Below the pieces are notes generated by a model. It was not told where the DNA came from. It worked only from the letters and a program-made list of their open reading frames with translations, and ran no database searches. From positions 62,001 to 126,000 of the forward strand of contig NZ_LGIA01000149.1 of assembly GCF_001270965.1 (NCBI RefSeq): 64,000 nt of DNA, written 5' to 3'. The translations under genes and the position numbers were made by a program. The stretch comes from Sunxiuqinia dokdonensis (GTDB taxonomy: Bacteria; Bacteroidota; Bacteroidia; Bacteroidales; Prolixibacteraceae). Below, piece after piece: positions 10,070 to 17,802 of this stretch (its first letter is position 1; each line of letters opens with the position of its first letter).

Positions 10070-10109
10070 GCCCTGAAGCCGAAAAATAATCTGCTTCAGG
10101 GCTTTTTTT
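10070..10109 (+). terminator. Rho-independent terminator after maeB
   Basis: A 10-bp perfect GC-rich stem (10070-10079 with 10093-10102) followed by seven T residues. Confidence 0.92.
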
Positions 10110-10185
10110 GTGTGACATAAATCACCTACTCACGGGCTGAAAAATTCTATCTTGCCCACCCTTAAATCAAATCAATTTTTTCATC

Positions 10186-11199
10186 ATGACCATCCTGATT
10201 CTCATTCTGGGATTTCTTTTTGGCGCCGCGCTGCAATACGCCAGCCTCAATCGATATAACGTGATCAGTGGCATGGCCACGCTCGAAAATTTAACCGTTG
10301 CCAAAGCCATTGCGATGGCCATCGGGGTCGGTGTCATTTTGATCAATCTTGAAATTGGCCTTGGACTGGCCGCCTACCATGTGAAGCCATTTTTGCTCGG
10401 CGGGATCGTGCTGGGCGGATTAATCTTTGGAACAGGCATGGCCATTTTGGGTTATTGCCCTGGCACGCTGGCGATTTCGTTGGGCGAAGGATCGCTCGAC
10501 GCCTTGACAGGGATCATCGGTGGTTTGCTTGGCGGATTGGTTTACACCTTGATGGTACCTTCCATCGAACCAATTTTAGGGCCCAACATGGGATCCATCT
10601 CTTTGTTCTCCCTGGCGGGCCACCAACCCGTCCTCTTTTACGTACTGCTTTTTACTGTGGGAGCCGCCTTTATTGGTGCTGCCTTTGGCGTTCACAAACT
10701 GGAGAAGACAACAGACAAAAGATGGATCGTGGCAGGTATTGCCTTGGCGGTGCTGAATGCCATCGTATTTTCAGGAATGACTTTCAACCGGCCAATCGGA
10801 GCATCAACCACCTACCCCTACCTGGCCGACCTGTTAACCAGAAGCACGGCCAATGCTTATTTCGAAAAAATACAAGGTTCGGGAAGCTGGGAGTTGATTT
10901 TTCTGGCCGGTGCCGTCCTGTCCGGCCTTGTTCTTTCGCTGCTGCGGAAAGATTTCAAACTCACCTTGATTCATGAAAACTGGAAAAAGCACAAAGGCAC
11001 TTCTGCACCCAAACGAATCATATGGGCATTTGCCGGTGGTTTTGTGATGATTTTTGGAGCCCGCATGGCGGGTGGCTGCACAAGCGGCCATGTGGTTTCG
11101 GGCGGCATGCAACTGGCTGTCAGCAGCCTGGTTTTTGCAGTGTTCGTTTTCGCCGGACTGCTGGTAACCGGAAAGCTTTTCTACAAAATGAAAAGGTAA
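10186..11199 (+). CDS. YeeE/YedE family (TsuA-like) sulfur-compound transporter
   Basis: A 337-residue polytopic inner-membrane protein with about nine hydrophobic segments in two pseudo-repeats. The two conserved cysteine motifs of the YeeE/YedE family are both present: GYCPGT (Cys91) and GGCTSGH near residue 300. In characterised members such as TsuA these cysteines pass thiosulfate across the membrane, so thiosulfate or a related sulfur compound is a reasonable substrate. Here both halves are fused in one chain. No sulfurtransferase or TusA-like gene lies next to it, so the downstream partner is unknown. Confidence 0.88.
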   Translation: MTILILILGFLFGAALQYASLNRYNVISGMATLENLTVAKAIAMAIGVGVILINLEIGLGLAAYHVKPFLLGGIVLGGLIFGTGMAILGYCPGTLAISLGEGSLDALTGIIGGLLGGLVYTLMVPSIEPILGPNMGSISLFSLAGHQPVLFYVLLFTVGAAFIGAAFGVHKLEKTTDKRWIVAGIALAVLNAIVFSGMTFNRPIGASTTYPYLADLLTRSTANAYFEKIQGSGSWELIFLAGAVLSGLVLSLLRKDFKLTLIHENWKKHKGTSAPKRIIWAFAGGFVMIFGARMAGGCTSGHVVSGGMQLAVSSLVFAVFVFAGLLVTGKLFYKMKR

Positions 11200-11224
11200 G
11201 CGAACCGGATTCAGCCCCTTCGTT

Positions 11225-11782
11225 TCAAACCAAAAGGTAATAGGCGAACGGAGCCGACTTGCTAATTTCGGCCCAGGCAAAAGGCTGGACCATTTGCTCA
11301 TGCCCAATATAAAAAGGTTTGCTGAAAACCGGAAAAGCTTGCGCGTTCTTGCGCCCAGCCAACCATTGATGCAAATGTTTGGTCAGTCGCGACGTTTCCT
11401 GCTGATATTGGTACCAGCTCTTCAAACGGAGTTCAAAGCCATCCGGCCGCCTTTCGAAATTCAACACAGAAGAGCCAAGCGAATATTTCCACTTGGGATC
11501 AGTAAGCGCCACTTGCGACAGCCGGATGCTCCCCTTTTGCTTCTGCCCGGTTTCATCGCGGATCAGGGCCAACAACTGCGGATTGTCACGGATCAGTTCG
11601 GCACCGTCAATCCAAAAAGCCGAACCATTTCCATTGAAATAATGCCGTAAAAATTGACGCGGCAAAGCGAAACAGCTCACATAGCACATCGCCATCAACT
11701 GAATAATCCTGTACCGGAACGAATCTTGCCGAAGCGCCGGCACCAAGTATTTCCATACGAAAAGATCAATTTTTCTTCTCAT
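11225..11782 (-). CDS. Hypothetical protein (185 aa)
   Basis: A 185-residue protein I do not recognise. It is basic and aromatic-rich, lacks a signal peptide, and has one moderately hydrophobic N-terminal stretch (IIQLMAMCYVSCFALP). A recurring FWIDGAELIRDNPQLLALI segment and many Trp/Tyr/Phe residues suggest a folded domain. It faces the transporter gene tail-to-tail with 25 bases between them. The start is an ATG at 11782. Codon use looks like that of neighbouring genes, supporting a real gene. Confidence 0.6.
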   Translation of the reverse strand: MRRKIDLFVWKYLVPALRQDSFRYRIIQLMAMCYVSCFALPRQFLRHYFNGNGSAFWIDGAELIRDNPQLLALIRDETGQKQKGSIRLSQVALTDPKWKYSLGSSVLNFERRPDGFELRLKSWYQYQQETSRLTKHLHQWLAGRKNAQAFPVFSKPFYIGHEQMVQPFAWAEISKSAPFAYYLLV

Positions 11783-12001
11783 GCCTTTTCTTTTTTGGTA
11801 AGAGGTTCATGCTATAATAGTCCCAATTCAACTGAAGACCGAAGCAAGCAACCACTAAAACAACAGGTGCCGGTTCGTTTTGTTGAGCCTCTCAATTCGT
11901 GCGTGGGTTACAATACGATTTCCAACATGGCTGGGCATTGCCGTTAACAAAACCGATACAAAGCTGTTACTTTTACATCAATTCATTTAAAAACCCGAAT
12001 C

Positions 12002-12382
12002 ATGAGTAAAACCATATTGCTGACTGCTGCTGCCCTGCTTGCCCTGGCCGTCATGTTGGGCGCTTTCGGCGCACACGGACTGAAAGCGAAATTAAGCGAT
12101 GACCTGATGCAAGTATATAAAACTGGCGTGGAATATCATTTTTATCATGCCTTGGGCTTGCTGCTCATTGGCGTGCTGTCCATCCACATGCCATCATCCC
12201 TAATCAGTTGGTCGGCTATTTGCCTGACTGCCGGCATTGTTATTTTCTCCGGAAGTCTTTACGTGCTGTCCGTTACCGGAATCAAATGGCTGGGCGCTAT
12301 TACACCTTTGGGCGGCCTCAGCTTCATTGCCGGATGGATTCTTCTGTTTGTGGCGATGTGGAAAAAACTGCCAGTTTCCTGA
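12002..12382 (+). CDS. DUF423 family membrane protein
   Basis: A 126-residue protein with four predicted transmembrane helices and the DUF423 (YwdK/YgdD) hallmark GAFGAHGLK near residue 20, followed by YKTGVEYHFYHALGLL. Length matches the family. Members are widespread inner-membrane proteins of unknown role. The gene ends convergently with the peroxiredoxin gene across a bidirectional terminator. Confidence 0.92.
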   Translation: MSKTILLTAAALLALAVMLGAFGAHGLKAKLSDDLMQVYKTGVEYHFYHALGLLLIGVLSIHMPSSLISWSAICLTAGIVIFSGSLYVLSVTGIKWLGAITPLGGLSFIAGWILLFVAMWKKLPVS

Positions 12383-12428
12383 AAATAAATAAGCCATTTA
12401 TTCACGATTCAAACCTTCCAAAACCAAA

Positions 12429-12458
12429 AAAAGGATGCCTCACGACATCCTTTTCTGA
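12429..12458. terminator. Bidirectional terminator between DUF423 and peroxiredoxin genes
   Basis: A 9-bp stem (12429-12437 with 12446-12454) preceded by A residues and followed by T residues, suited to end transcripts from both sides. Confidence 0.8.
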
Positions 12459-12501
12459 TTTACTAATCTGATCTAACTTGAACTTGTTATGGCGTATCTT
12501 T

Positions 12502-13035
12502 TTAGGCCAAAGTTGCTTGTCCCGGCTCCCAGTCGCATGGAGTGAGCTTCCCGGTTTTCAGGGCTTCCAGCACGCGCAACACTTCCGGCACATTGCGTCC
12601 AATGGCCAGGTCGTTCACGCTTACCCAACGGATCACGCCTTCTTCATCAAGAATAAAGGTAGCGCGGTAAGCAATTTTTTCTCCAGCTTCCAAAATTCCA
12701 AGGTCTTCAGCCAACGACTTGGACGTATCGGCCAGCATGGGGAATTTAAGTTGGCGAAGTCCCGGGTGGTCATTTCTCCAGGCCAGGTGAACAAACTCTG
12801 AGTCGGTGGAAGCACCAATCAGGTTGGCATCTAAATTTTTAAATGATTCGTAATGATCGTTAAATCCGGTGATCTCGGTTGGACACACAAAGGTGAAATC
12901 CTTGGGCCACCAAAACATCACACTCCATTTGCCTTTCAAATCTTCGTTGGTGATGGTTTCAAACTCTTTGCCCATTTCGAGTGATACGACCGCTGTCTTT
13001 TTAAAATCAGGGAATTTTTGTCCTATTGTTAACAT
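12502..13035 (-). CDS. 2-Cys peroxiredoxin, AhpC/TSA family
   Basis: A 177-residue thiol peroxidase that reduces H2O2, organic peroxides and probably peroxynitrite. The peroxidatic Cys51 sits in FTFVCPTEI and the conserved WWPKDFTF precedes it. The only other cysteine is Cys167 in TPCDWEPG, near the C-terminus where typical 2-Cys enzymes carry the resolving residue. No AhpF-like reductase gene is adjacent, so thioredoxin is a likely reductant (inference). A well-formed promoter lies directly upstream. The name ahpC would be plausible, but subfamily placement needs a tree. Confidence 0.93.
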   Translation of the reverse strand: MLTIGQKFPDFKKTAVVSLEMGKEFETITNEDLKGKWSVMFWWPKDFTFVCPTEITGFNDHYESFKNLDANLIGASTDSEFVHLAWRNDHPGLRQLKFPMLADTSKSLAEDLGILEAGEKIAYRATFILDEEGVIRWVSVNDLAIGRNVPEVLRVLEALKTGKLTPCDWEPGQATLA

Positions 13036-13350
13036 GATTTTTTTGTTTTTAGTTGCTTGTTCAAAAAATTATGCCGCAAATATAGAGGCAGCCAGCGGAC
13101 CAATCAAATTGATTTTTTTTATTCGGAATAGACAAAAACTATTCGCAAGCCTGTCAAAATCCAATAGTTATCAATCCGCCAGCTGCTAAGCCTTTCAACT
13201 GAAAAATGGGAATTCCTCTTTGACCTTTTCATTCCTGAAATAAAATGTTTGGGCAAAAGCCCGAAGAATTATATCTTTAACTGTTTTTTCGGAGCATTTG
13301 AGCTTCCAAAGACAAGATTTTTTACCTGAATCAATTTCAAATAATAGACT
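13036..13350. other. Divergent intergenic region between peroxiredoxin and the first Gfo/Idh/MocA gene
   Basis: These 315 bases hold the peroxiredoxin promoter and, toward the plus strand, a weaker TATCTTTA box near 13271 that may serve the oxidoreductase gene. A short GGGC-AAAA-GCCC hairpin lies near 13250. No gene is seen. Confidence 0.5.
13077..13108 (-). promoter_or_regulatory. Bacteroidota-type promoter for the peroxiredoxin gene
   Basis: Read on the minus strand, TTTG (13108-13105), 20 bases, then TATATTTG (13084-13077). This matches the -33/-7 consensus TTTG-N19/20-TAnnTTTG exactly and sits about 40 bases before the start codon. Confidence 0.85.
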
Positions 13351-14850
13351 ATGAAAAAGCTTTCAAAAGAATCAAAGCATGTTTCAAGAAGGGCATTTTT
13401 GGGCACCGCAGCCACTGCGGCAGCTGGAATTACCATTCTTCCAAGCAATGTTATTGCAGGTCTTGGGCACAAAGCCCCTAGTGATAAACTGAATATCGTT
13501 GGTGTCGGTGTCGGCGGTATGGGTTTTGCTAACTTGAAGAACCTGGAATCGGAAAATATCATCGGACTTTGTGATGTTGACTGGCGCTACACAGGTGGCA
13601 ACGGGGTTTTCGACCGTTTTCCAAAAGCTAAAAAGTACAAAGACTGGCGTAAAATGTATGACGAAATGGGCGACGATTTCGACGCCGTTATGATTGCAAC
13701 AGCTGACCACACCCACGCCATTACAGCAGCTCATGCCATTACCATGGGCAAACACGTTTATGTACAAAAGCCTTTGACGCACACGGTTTACGAATCGCGC
13801 TTGCTAACCAAACTGGCCGACAAGTACAAAGTAGCCACATCGATGGGTAACCAAGGCTCATCGGGTGAAGGCGTTAACCTAACGACCGAATGGATCGCCA
13901 ACGGCGAAATTGGTGAAATCACCAAAGTAGAAGCATTTACTGACCGTCCGATCTGGCCTCAAGGACTGAACACACCTGAAAACGGACAGTGGGTTCCTGA
14001 TGGTTTGGATTGGGATTTGTTCGTCGGACCAGCACAAATGCGTCCATACAACGAAATTTATCACCCATGGAACTGGCGTGGCTGGTGGGACTACGGTACA
14101 GGTGCTCTTGGCGACATGGCTTGCCACATTTTGCACCCGGTATTTGTTGGTCTTGAATTAGGCTACCCAACCAAAGCGCAGGGTAACTCAACCTTGTTGC
14201 TCCAAGACTGTGCTCCAACGGCACAATCGGTGAAACTGACTTTCCCCGAAAGGAAAGCCAAGAAGAAAATGAAAATTAAACTTCCTGAAGTTGAAGTGAA
14301 TTGGTATGACGGTGGTATTAAACCTATGCTTCCAGACGGATGGCCAGCCGGTAAAAACCCGAATGACTCAGGCGGTGGTGTGATTTTCCACGGAACCAAA
14401 GACAAACTGATCTGTGGATGTTACGGTGTGAACCCCTGGTTGTTGTCAGGCCGGGAGCCCAACGCTCCCAAATTCCGTCGTCGTGTAGAAACAAGCCACG
14501 AAATGGACTGGGTACGTGCATGTAAGGAATCGCCTGAAAACCGCGTTCCTACTGCATCTGACTTTGCCGAAGCCGGACCATTCAACGAAATGGTTGTGAT
14601 GGGCGTATTGGCTGTTCGTTTGCAAGGCTTGAACAAAGAGTTGGAATGGGATGGAACAAACATGCAGTTTACCAACCTGAACGACAGCGAGGAAATCAGA
14701 ACCGTGATCAAAGACGGTTTTGCCATCCACGATGGTCACCCAACCTTCAAGAAAACATGGACTGATCCGGTTCCTGCCAAAGAATTTGCAGCTGAACTGA
14801 TCAAGCACACCTACCGTGCACCATGGAGCTTGCCTGATATGCCGGCATAA
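13351..14850 (+). CDS. Gfo/Idh/MocA family oxidoreductase with twin-arginine signal (first copy)
   Basis: A 499-residue NAD(P)-dependent sugar dehydrogenase-type protein. The N-terminus has a twin-arginine export motif (SRRAFLG, residues 12-18) followed by a hydrophobic alanine-rich stretch, so it is probably exported folded with its cofactor. The Rossmann segment GVGVGGMGFANLKNL and the family motif YVQKPLTHTVYESRLL, including the catalytic-type EKP-like QKP, are present, as is the Gfo/Idh/MocA C-terminal region. Relatives act on 3-position oxidation of glycosides in some Bacteroidota. The next gene is a close paralogue, indicating tandem duplication. Confidence 0.9.
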   Translation: MKKLSKESKHVSRRAFLGTAATAAAGITILPSNVIAGLGHKAPSDKLNIVGVGVGGMGFANLKNLESENIIGLCDVDWRYTGGNGVFDRFPKAKKYKDWRKMYDEMGDDFDAVMIATADHTHAITAAHAITMGKHVYVQKPLTHTVYESRLLTKLADKYKVATSMGNQGSSGEGVNLTTEWIANGEIGEITKVEAFTDRPIWPQGLNTPENGQWVPDGLDWDLFVGPAQMRPYNEIYHPWNWRGWWDYGTGALGDMACHILHPVFVGLELGYPTKAQGNSTLLLQDCAPTAQSVKLTFPERKAKKKMKIKLPEVEVNWYDGGIKPMLPDGWPAGKNPNDSGGGVIFHGTKDKLICGCYGVNPWLLSGREPNAPKFRRRVETSHEMDWVRACKESPENRVPTASDFAEAGPFNEMVVMGVLAVRLQGLNKELEWDGTNMQFTNLNDSEEIRTVIKDGFAIHDGHPTFKKTWTDPVPAKEFAAELIKHTYRAPWSLPDMPA

Positions 14851-14884
14851 AGAAGCTTCCATTCATCGAATGGATCATGATATC

Positions 14885-14920
14885 AACGGGGTAAGATTTT
14901 TTTCTTACCCCGTTTTATTT
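14885..14920 (+). terminator. Terminator between the two Gfo/Idh/MocA genes
   Basis: A 12-bp stem (14885-14896 with 14903-14914) with a T-rich loop and trailing TTTTATTTTT. The two paralogues therefore probably have separate transcripts or partial readthrough. Confidence 0.85.
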
Positions 14921-14960
14921 TTGAATCATTTCTTACTACATTGCTTCGCGCAGTTTTTAA

Positions 14961-16463
14961 ATGAAACCTGATACCATGACAGCGAAGCAAACAACAATCA
15001 GCAGACGCCATTTCTTAGGATCAACCGCCAGTGTAGCCGCCGGGCTAAGCATCCTTCCCAGTTCAGTTATTGCCGGACTGGGGCACAAGGCCCCCAGCGA
15101 CAAACTCAACATTGCCGGTATTGGCGTGGGCGGTATGGGTTACCGCAACCTGAAAAACATGGAAACGGAAAACATCGTGGCCTTGTGCGATGTGGACTGG
15201 AAATATGCCAACCGGAACTCCTTCCGTGAGTGGCCCACGGCTCCGCAGTACAAAGACTACCGGGAAATGTTCGACAAGCAAAACGACATCGACGCGGTCA
15301 TGATTGCGACCCCCGACCACTCGCACGCGCTGCCTGCTTTGATCGCCATGCGAAAAGGCATTCATGTGTACGTTCAGAAACCGCTAACCCATTCGGTGTA
15401 CGAAAGCCGGGTGCTCACCGAGACTGCCCGCCGCTATGGCGTGGCCACCCAAATGGGTAACCAAGGCAATTCGAATGAAGGCATCCGCCAGATTTGTGAA
15501 TGGATCTGGGCCGGAAAAATCGGCGACATCACCCGAGTGGATGCCTGGACCAACCGCCCCATCTGGCCGCAAGGTCTGGAGCGACCCGAAAAGGACATGC
15601 GCATTCCCAAAACGCTGGACTGGGATTTATTTATAGGACCGGCAGCCTACCGCCCCTACAACGAAATTTATACCCCTTGGAACTGGCGTGGGTGGTGGGA
15701 CTTTGGCACCGGTGCCCTGGGCGACATGGCCTGCCATATCCTCGACCCGGTATTTAAAGCGCTCAAGTTGGAATATCCAAGCTCGGTACAGGGAAGTTCG
15801 ACCCCGGCCAACACCGAATCGTGCCCCAATGCCGAAATGGTGGTTTACGAGTTTCCGGCACGCGACAACCTACCCAAAGTGGCCATGCCACCGGTAACCG
15901 TGACCTGGTACGATGGCGGACTGATGCCACCGCGCCCCGACGAGCTGATGGAAGGTGAACCCATGGGCAACGAAAGTGGCGGCTGTATTTTTTATGGCAC
16001 CAAAGGAAAAATCATGTGCGGCGCCTCCTCGGCTAACCCAACGCTGTTGCCCACCCGCGAAATGGCGCATTTTGAAGAACCGGCCAAAAGCATCCGGCGC
16101 ATTCCAAACGCGATGGACGGCGGACACGAACAAGACTGGATTAGGGCCTGCAAGGAAACGCCGCAGAACCGGGTGAAACCTTCGTCCGACTTTGATTATT
16201 CGGGCCCTCTGAACGAGATGGTGGTGATGGGCGTGCTGGCCGTCAGGCTGCAAAGCCTGCAACGCAAATTACTGTGGGATGGCCCCAACATGCGCTTTAC
16301 CAACATTGGGCAAAACGACCAGCTGCGGGTGTTGGCCAAAGATTCGTTTGAAGTGGTGAACGGCGATCCGCGTTTCAACAAAGACTTTGTGACCCTGCCC
16401 GCCAAACAAATGGCCGACGAATGGATTCGCCACAACTACCGCCAGGGCTGGGAGCAGATTTAA
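14961..16463 (+). CDS. Gfo/Idh/MocA family oxidoreductase with twin-arginine signal (second copy)
   Basis: A 500-residue paralogue of the preceding protein. It keeps the twin-arginine motif (SRRHFLG), an identical stretch AGLGHKAPSDKLNI before the Rossmann fold, the YVQKPLTHSVYESRVL motif, and the NRPIWPQGL and NWRGWWDFGTGALGDMACHI blocks. Differences concentrate in the C-terminal substrate-facing region, as expected for related but non-identical sugar substrates. An alternative ATG lies at 14976. The gene is noticeably more GC-rich by eye than the first copy, so the duplication is not very recent. Confidence 0.9.
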   Translation: MKPDTMTAKQTTISRRHFLGSTASVAAGLSILPSSVIAGLGHKAPSDKLNIAGIGVGGMGYRNLKNMETENIVALCDVDWKYANRNSFREWPTAPQYKDYREMFDKQNDIDAVMIATPDHSHALPALIAMRKGIHVYVQKPLTHSVYESRVLTETARRYGVATQMGNQGNSNEGIRQICEWIWAGKIGDITRVDAWTNRPIWPQGLERPEKDMRIPKTLDWDLFIGPAAYRPYNEIYTPWNWRGWWDFGTGALGDMACHILDPVFKALKLEYPSSVQGSSTPANTESCPNAEMVVYEFPARDNLPKVAMPPVTVTWYDGGLMPPRPDELMEGEPMGNESGGCIFYGTKGKIMCGASSANPTLLPTREMAHFEEPAKSIRRIPNAMDGGHEQDWIRACKETPQNRVKPSSDFDYSGPLNEMVVMGVLAVRLQSLQRKLLWDGPNMRFTNIGQNDQLRVLAKDSFEVVNGDPRFNKDFVTLPAKQMADEWIRHNYRQGWEQI

Positions 16464-16523
16464 GTAGACGAAGGGGATTTTTCGGCGGTCTGCTTATTAT
16501 CGTTGTGACTTATCAGCATCCGC

Positions 16524-16892
16524 CTACTGGATCAGTTGATAATCTTTAATCAAAAGATTAGCCGACAGATTCAGTCGTTTCGCCAATTTTCGAACCATAT
16601 CCACCGTCAATCTTCGCTTGCGATTCAGGATCTCCGAAACCCTGCTTTTCCCTCCAATTTCGGGAATCAAATCCACCTGTTTAAGATGCAGTTCTTCCAT
16701 CCTGATTTTAATGGCTTCAATCGGATCGGGAGCTTCAACTGGATAATGTTGGTTTTCGTAATCATCAACCATCAACCCCAGTATTTCAAGTTCATCGCCT
16801 TCCATGGTGCCGGGTTTTGCATCAAAAATATCTTCTAACCTTTTCAATGCTGTCCGGTAATCGGTTTCCGTTTTAATCGGTTTTAAATCCAT
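16524..16892 (-). CDS. HigA-like helix-turn-helix antitoxin (orphan)
   Basis: A 122-residue protein like HigA-type antitoxins. The N-terminal helical part (TDYRTALKRLEDIFDAKPGT, then EGDELEILGLMVDDYE) is typical of the group, and a C-terminal XRE helix-turn-helix covers about residues 75-115 (QVDLIPEIGGKSRVSEILN). I use the ATG at 16892; the longer frame would need a GTG. In complete systems the HigB toxin gene sits directly upstream on the same strand, but here there is only a short membrane-like frame and a transposase gene, so no cognate toxin is visible. Confidence 0.85.
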   Translation of the reverse strand: MDLKPIKTETDYRTALKRLEDIFDAKPGTMEGDELEILGLMVDDYENQHYPVEAPDPIEAIKIRMEELHLKQVDLIPEIGGKSRVSEILNRKRRLTVDMVRKLAKRLNLSANLLIKDYQLIQ

Positions 16893-16904
16893 AATCACTA
16901 ATTA

Positions 16905-17138
16905 TTAAACTGCACTTCGTAATCCCCTTCCTATTCGTCTTTTCACTTTTGCTAGCCCCATAATCGCCCAAAGCAGGAATAATATTGATACAATCATGGT
17001 GGAAGTCGCCAGTAAATTGATCCGCTTCAGCATCCGCAGGGCAGCAACATTTTCTTTATTCTCAATTCCGGCCTGCCCCTTGTTTGAGCGAAGCGGTAAC
17101 AAGGGGTGAGTTGTCCTGAGTTTGTAACTCATCTTCAT
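16905..17138 (-). CDS. Doubtful small membrane protein
   Basis: A 77-codon frame starting inside the stop of the transposase gene (ATGA overlap). Its N-terminal third is encoded by the hairpin at 17076-17106. The C-terminal half has one hydrophobic segment (LLATSTMIVSILFLLWAIMG) with a basic tail. It could be translated by coupling to the transposase, or be a chance frame through repeat DNA. I see no resemblance to HigB toxins. Confidence 0.25.
   Translation of the reverse strand: MKMSYKLRTTHPLLPLRSNKGQAGIENKENVAALRMLKRINLLATSTMIVSILFLLWAIMGLAKVKRRIGRGLRSAV
17076..17106. repeat. REP-like hairpin downstream of the first RAYT gene
   Basis: Perfect 9-bp stem (17076-17084 with 17098-17106) around the 13-nt loop TGAGCGAAGCGGT. 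The loop is the reverse complement, with two changes, of the loop of the hairpin at 17764-17796 on the other side of the transposase gene. Confidence 0.75.
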
Positions 17139-17686
17139 AACATCATCTGTACATTCACAATTCCTTTTTCGCCGGCATAATCCCTAGCCGAACTGTAGAG
17201 ATAATCTTCCGCCTTGAAAACAATCAGCGCCCGAACAGGATTTTCATGTGTATAGTTAATCCTCTGCTCAATCAACCTTGTATTATCCAGCAAAATGGCG
17301 TGGTTTGTTTCCTGCCAGAACTTATAGGTTTTGATCCGGTTATCAAACTTGCCCGCATACCGGAAACGGTACAACATCCACTCTTTTCGGCTTTCCGGCT
17401 CTCTTTCAATCATTTTCAGAATGGCTTTTGCCGTAAACTTTTTTAAATCCCGAACGATATCACTGATTCTGCAATTTTCTTCTGCCCGACATACGAGATG
17501 GATATGATTCGACATCAGACACCATGCAAATAGCTCAAGCCCTTTATTTTCTATGCAGTAGTTTAATGAATCAGCCATAACAACTTTGTACTCTTTTCGT
17601 GTAAACACATCAATCCAATCTTCAACGGTAAAAGTTAAAAAGTAAATGGCATTTTGATCAGTGACAAAATAGTTATCGGCAGACAT
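17135..17686 (-). CDS. REP-associated tyrosine transposase (IS200-like Y1 family)
   Basis: A 183-residue HUH single-strand transposase of the TnpA_REP/RAYT group. The HUH motif appears as SNHIHLV near residue 60, and the catalytic tyrosine is in INYTHENPVRAL near residue 148. RAYTs are usually single-copy, vertically kept genes that mobilise short palindromes rather than themselves. Hairpins with a common loop sequence flank this gene in opposite orientation, which fits that role. The length is normal and the frame intact. The start is an ATG at 17686. Confidence 0.88.
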   Translation of the reverse strand: MSADNYFVTDQNAIYFLTFTVEDWIDVFTRKEYKVVMADSLNYCIENKGLELFAWCLMSNHIHLVCRAEENCRISDIVRDLKKFTAKAILKMIEREPESRKEWMLYRFRYAGKFDNRIKTYKFWQETNHAILLDNTRLIEQRINYTHENPVRALIVFKAEDYLYSSARDYAGEKGIVNVQMML

Positions 17687-17763
17687 TTTTAATTGAAAGA
17701 TATTAACAAATGTTTTTCAATGCAATACGTCCGTATATCGTCGTTACAAACGACCCACAGCTT

Positions 17764-17796
17764 CCCCCTCGTCGCCGCTTCGCTAAGACGAGGGGG
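17764..17796. repeat. REP-like hairpin upstream of the first RAYT gene
   Basis: Perfect 10-bp stem (17764-17773 with 17787-17796) around the loop GCCGCTTCGCTAA. It lies 6 bases after the serpin stop codon. No T-run follows on either strand, so a REP element fits better than an intrinsic terminator. Confidence 0.75.
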
Positions 17797-17802
17797 AGTT
17801 TG

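Noticed and set aside
17764-17796. Intrinsic terminator of the serpin gene
   Set aside because: A strong stem but no T-tract on the minus strand; the loop matches the other RAYT-flanking hairpin, so a REP element is preferred.
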